From Maritimibacter alkaliphilus HTCC2654 (GTDB taxonomy: Bacteria; Pseudomonadota; Alphaproteobacteria; Rhodobacterales; Rhodobacteraceae), in assembly GCF_000152805.1 (NCBI RefSeq), contig NZ_CH902578.1, forward strand, positions 1,325,340-1,389,339: 64,000 nt of DNA, read 5' to 3'. The notes under the pieces are model-generated. The model worked only from the letters and a program-made list of their open reading frames with translations, did not search any database and was not told the DNA's origin. Below are positions 63,438 through 64,000 of the stretch, one piece after another. The position numbers and the translations under genes were made by a program. Numbering within the stretch: the stretch's first letter is position 1; every line of letters starts with the position of its first letter.

Positions 63438-64000
63438 CTAAGCGCGCAGAATCTCGAGCCGTGCGCGCAGACCGCGGTCTCCGCGCTCGAAGAACAGCCG
63501 ACCGCCGTGCTGTTCCGCCACGGTCGCGACGATGGTCAGCCCCATGCCGAAGCCCGAAATCGTCTCGGTGTTCGTGCCGCGCTTGAACGGGGCCACGGCC
63601 GCCTCGACATCCGGAACCGACATATCGCTGCCTTCGTCCTCGACCGTCAGAACGACACGATCCGACGCGACGGCGAGCGAGACATGGGCCCGGCGCCCGT
63701 ATTTCAGAGCATTGTCGATCAGGTTGGACAGCGCACGGGCAAGCGCGATGGGGCGCCCCGTGACGAGAACGCGCTGGCGTTCGGTCAGCGCCCCCCGCCC
63801 CTGCTTGCCCGTGAACAGGGACCGGGTCGCGGCGGCCGTCGGCTCCTCCATCTCGAAGGTCACGGGATGGCCGACATCCTGAAAATCCGCCACGGTCGCC
63901 TCGACCAGCGACAGAAGCGACAACTGGCGCGCATCCTCGGCGTCCATCTCGGCGCGGGTGTAGGTGAGCACGCTTTCGATCATCCCGGTCATGCGGTCGA
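63438..64000 (-). CDS. Sensor histidine kinase, C-terminal part (cut by window edge)
   Basis: Only the end of the dimerisation helix region and the ATPase domain are visible; the gene starts right of the window. The stretch TGMIESVLTYTRAE follows the phospho-acceptor helix. The N box is NLIDNALKYG, the G1 box is VEDEGSDM (a GSD form of DxGxG), and the G2 region is GFGMGLTIV. It autophosphorylates on His and passes phosphate to a response regulator, which is not visible here. Confidence 0.88.
   Translation of the reverse strand, partial: DRMTGMIESVLTYTRAEMDAEDARQLSLLSLVEATVADFQDVGHPVTFEMEEPTAAATRSLFTGKQGRGALTERQRVLVTGRPIALARALSNLIDNALKYGRRAHVSLAVASDRVVLTVEDEGSDMSVPDVEAAVAPFKRGTNTETISGFGMGLTIVATVAEQHGGRLFFERGDRGLRARLEILRA

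Overview
The window is high-GC DNA that reads as a chromosome segment of an alphaproteobacterium, most likely Rhodobacterales (Roseobacter/Rhodobacteraceae). Pointers are the fused MnhA-MnhB antiporter operon, the SPOR lipoprotein - D,D-carboxypeptidase - tmk gene order, FrcBCA-type sugar uptake, and dense packing with GGAGG ribosome sites. This placement is inference from gene content. No IS element, phage gene or CRISPR array was seen. One tRNA gene (Ser-TGA) is present.

1-19.5 kb is a carbohydrate or polyol catabolism region. A FrcBCA-like uptake system enters from the left edge. A second sugar ABC transporter (binding protein, two permeases, double ATPase) and a short-chain dehydrogenase run leftwards from a divergent promoter near 8.3 kb. 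Running rightwards from it are an unusual cytoplasmic regulator (DNA-binding domain fused to a sugar-binding-protein domain), a second and similar short-chain dehydrogenase, an M24/creatinase-fold protein with a changed metal ligand, and a 2-oxoacid dehydrogenase-type complex. That complex has an E2 spread over two genes: a double-lipoyl carrier with a decayed catalytic end, and a catalytic protein with no lipoyl domain. An aldehyde dehydrogenase lies between them and E3 follows. Three operator-like palindromes sit in the divergent promoter region. The substrate is unknown.

19.5-24.3 kb holds tRNA-Ser, a small ORF, a winged-helix/hydrolase fusion, and the SPOR lipoprotein, D,D-carboxypeptidase and thymidylate kinase genes.

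24.3-37.7 kb is the most interesting block. A leftward operon encodes a 2430-residue highly reducing type I polyketide synthase with no thioesterase, a PLP alpha-oxoamine synthase whose start overlaps the PKS stop, and a GlfT2-like galactofuranosyltransferase. Divergent from it is a capsule-type exporter (KpsM, KpsT, KpsE). My reading is that the PKS chain is released by decarboxylative condensation with an amino acid to give a sphingoid-like amino-ketone lipid, which may be glycosylated or exported with a polysaccharide.

37.7-48.1 kb holds an ornithine cyclodeaminase-family protein, purU, a VOC-fold protein under a promoter with a perfect 9-bp palindrome, the six-gene Mnh/Mrp Na+/H+ antiporter operon, and scoAB (3-oxoacid CoA-transferase). 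48.2-64 kb is cell-surface and envelope material: a 2260-residue repeat adhesin with a vWA domain and RTX repeats at both ends, a Sel1-repeat protein, a UbiA-family prenyltransferase with a truncated HAD domain, an unrecognised membrane-anchored protein, a two-gene operon (formylglycine-generating-enzyme fold plus an unknown periplasmic protein), and the C-terminal part of a histidine kinase cut by the right edge.
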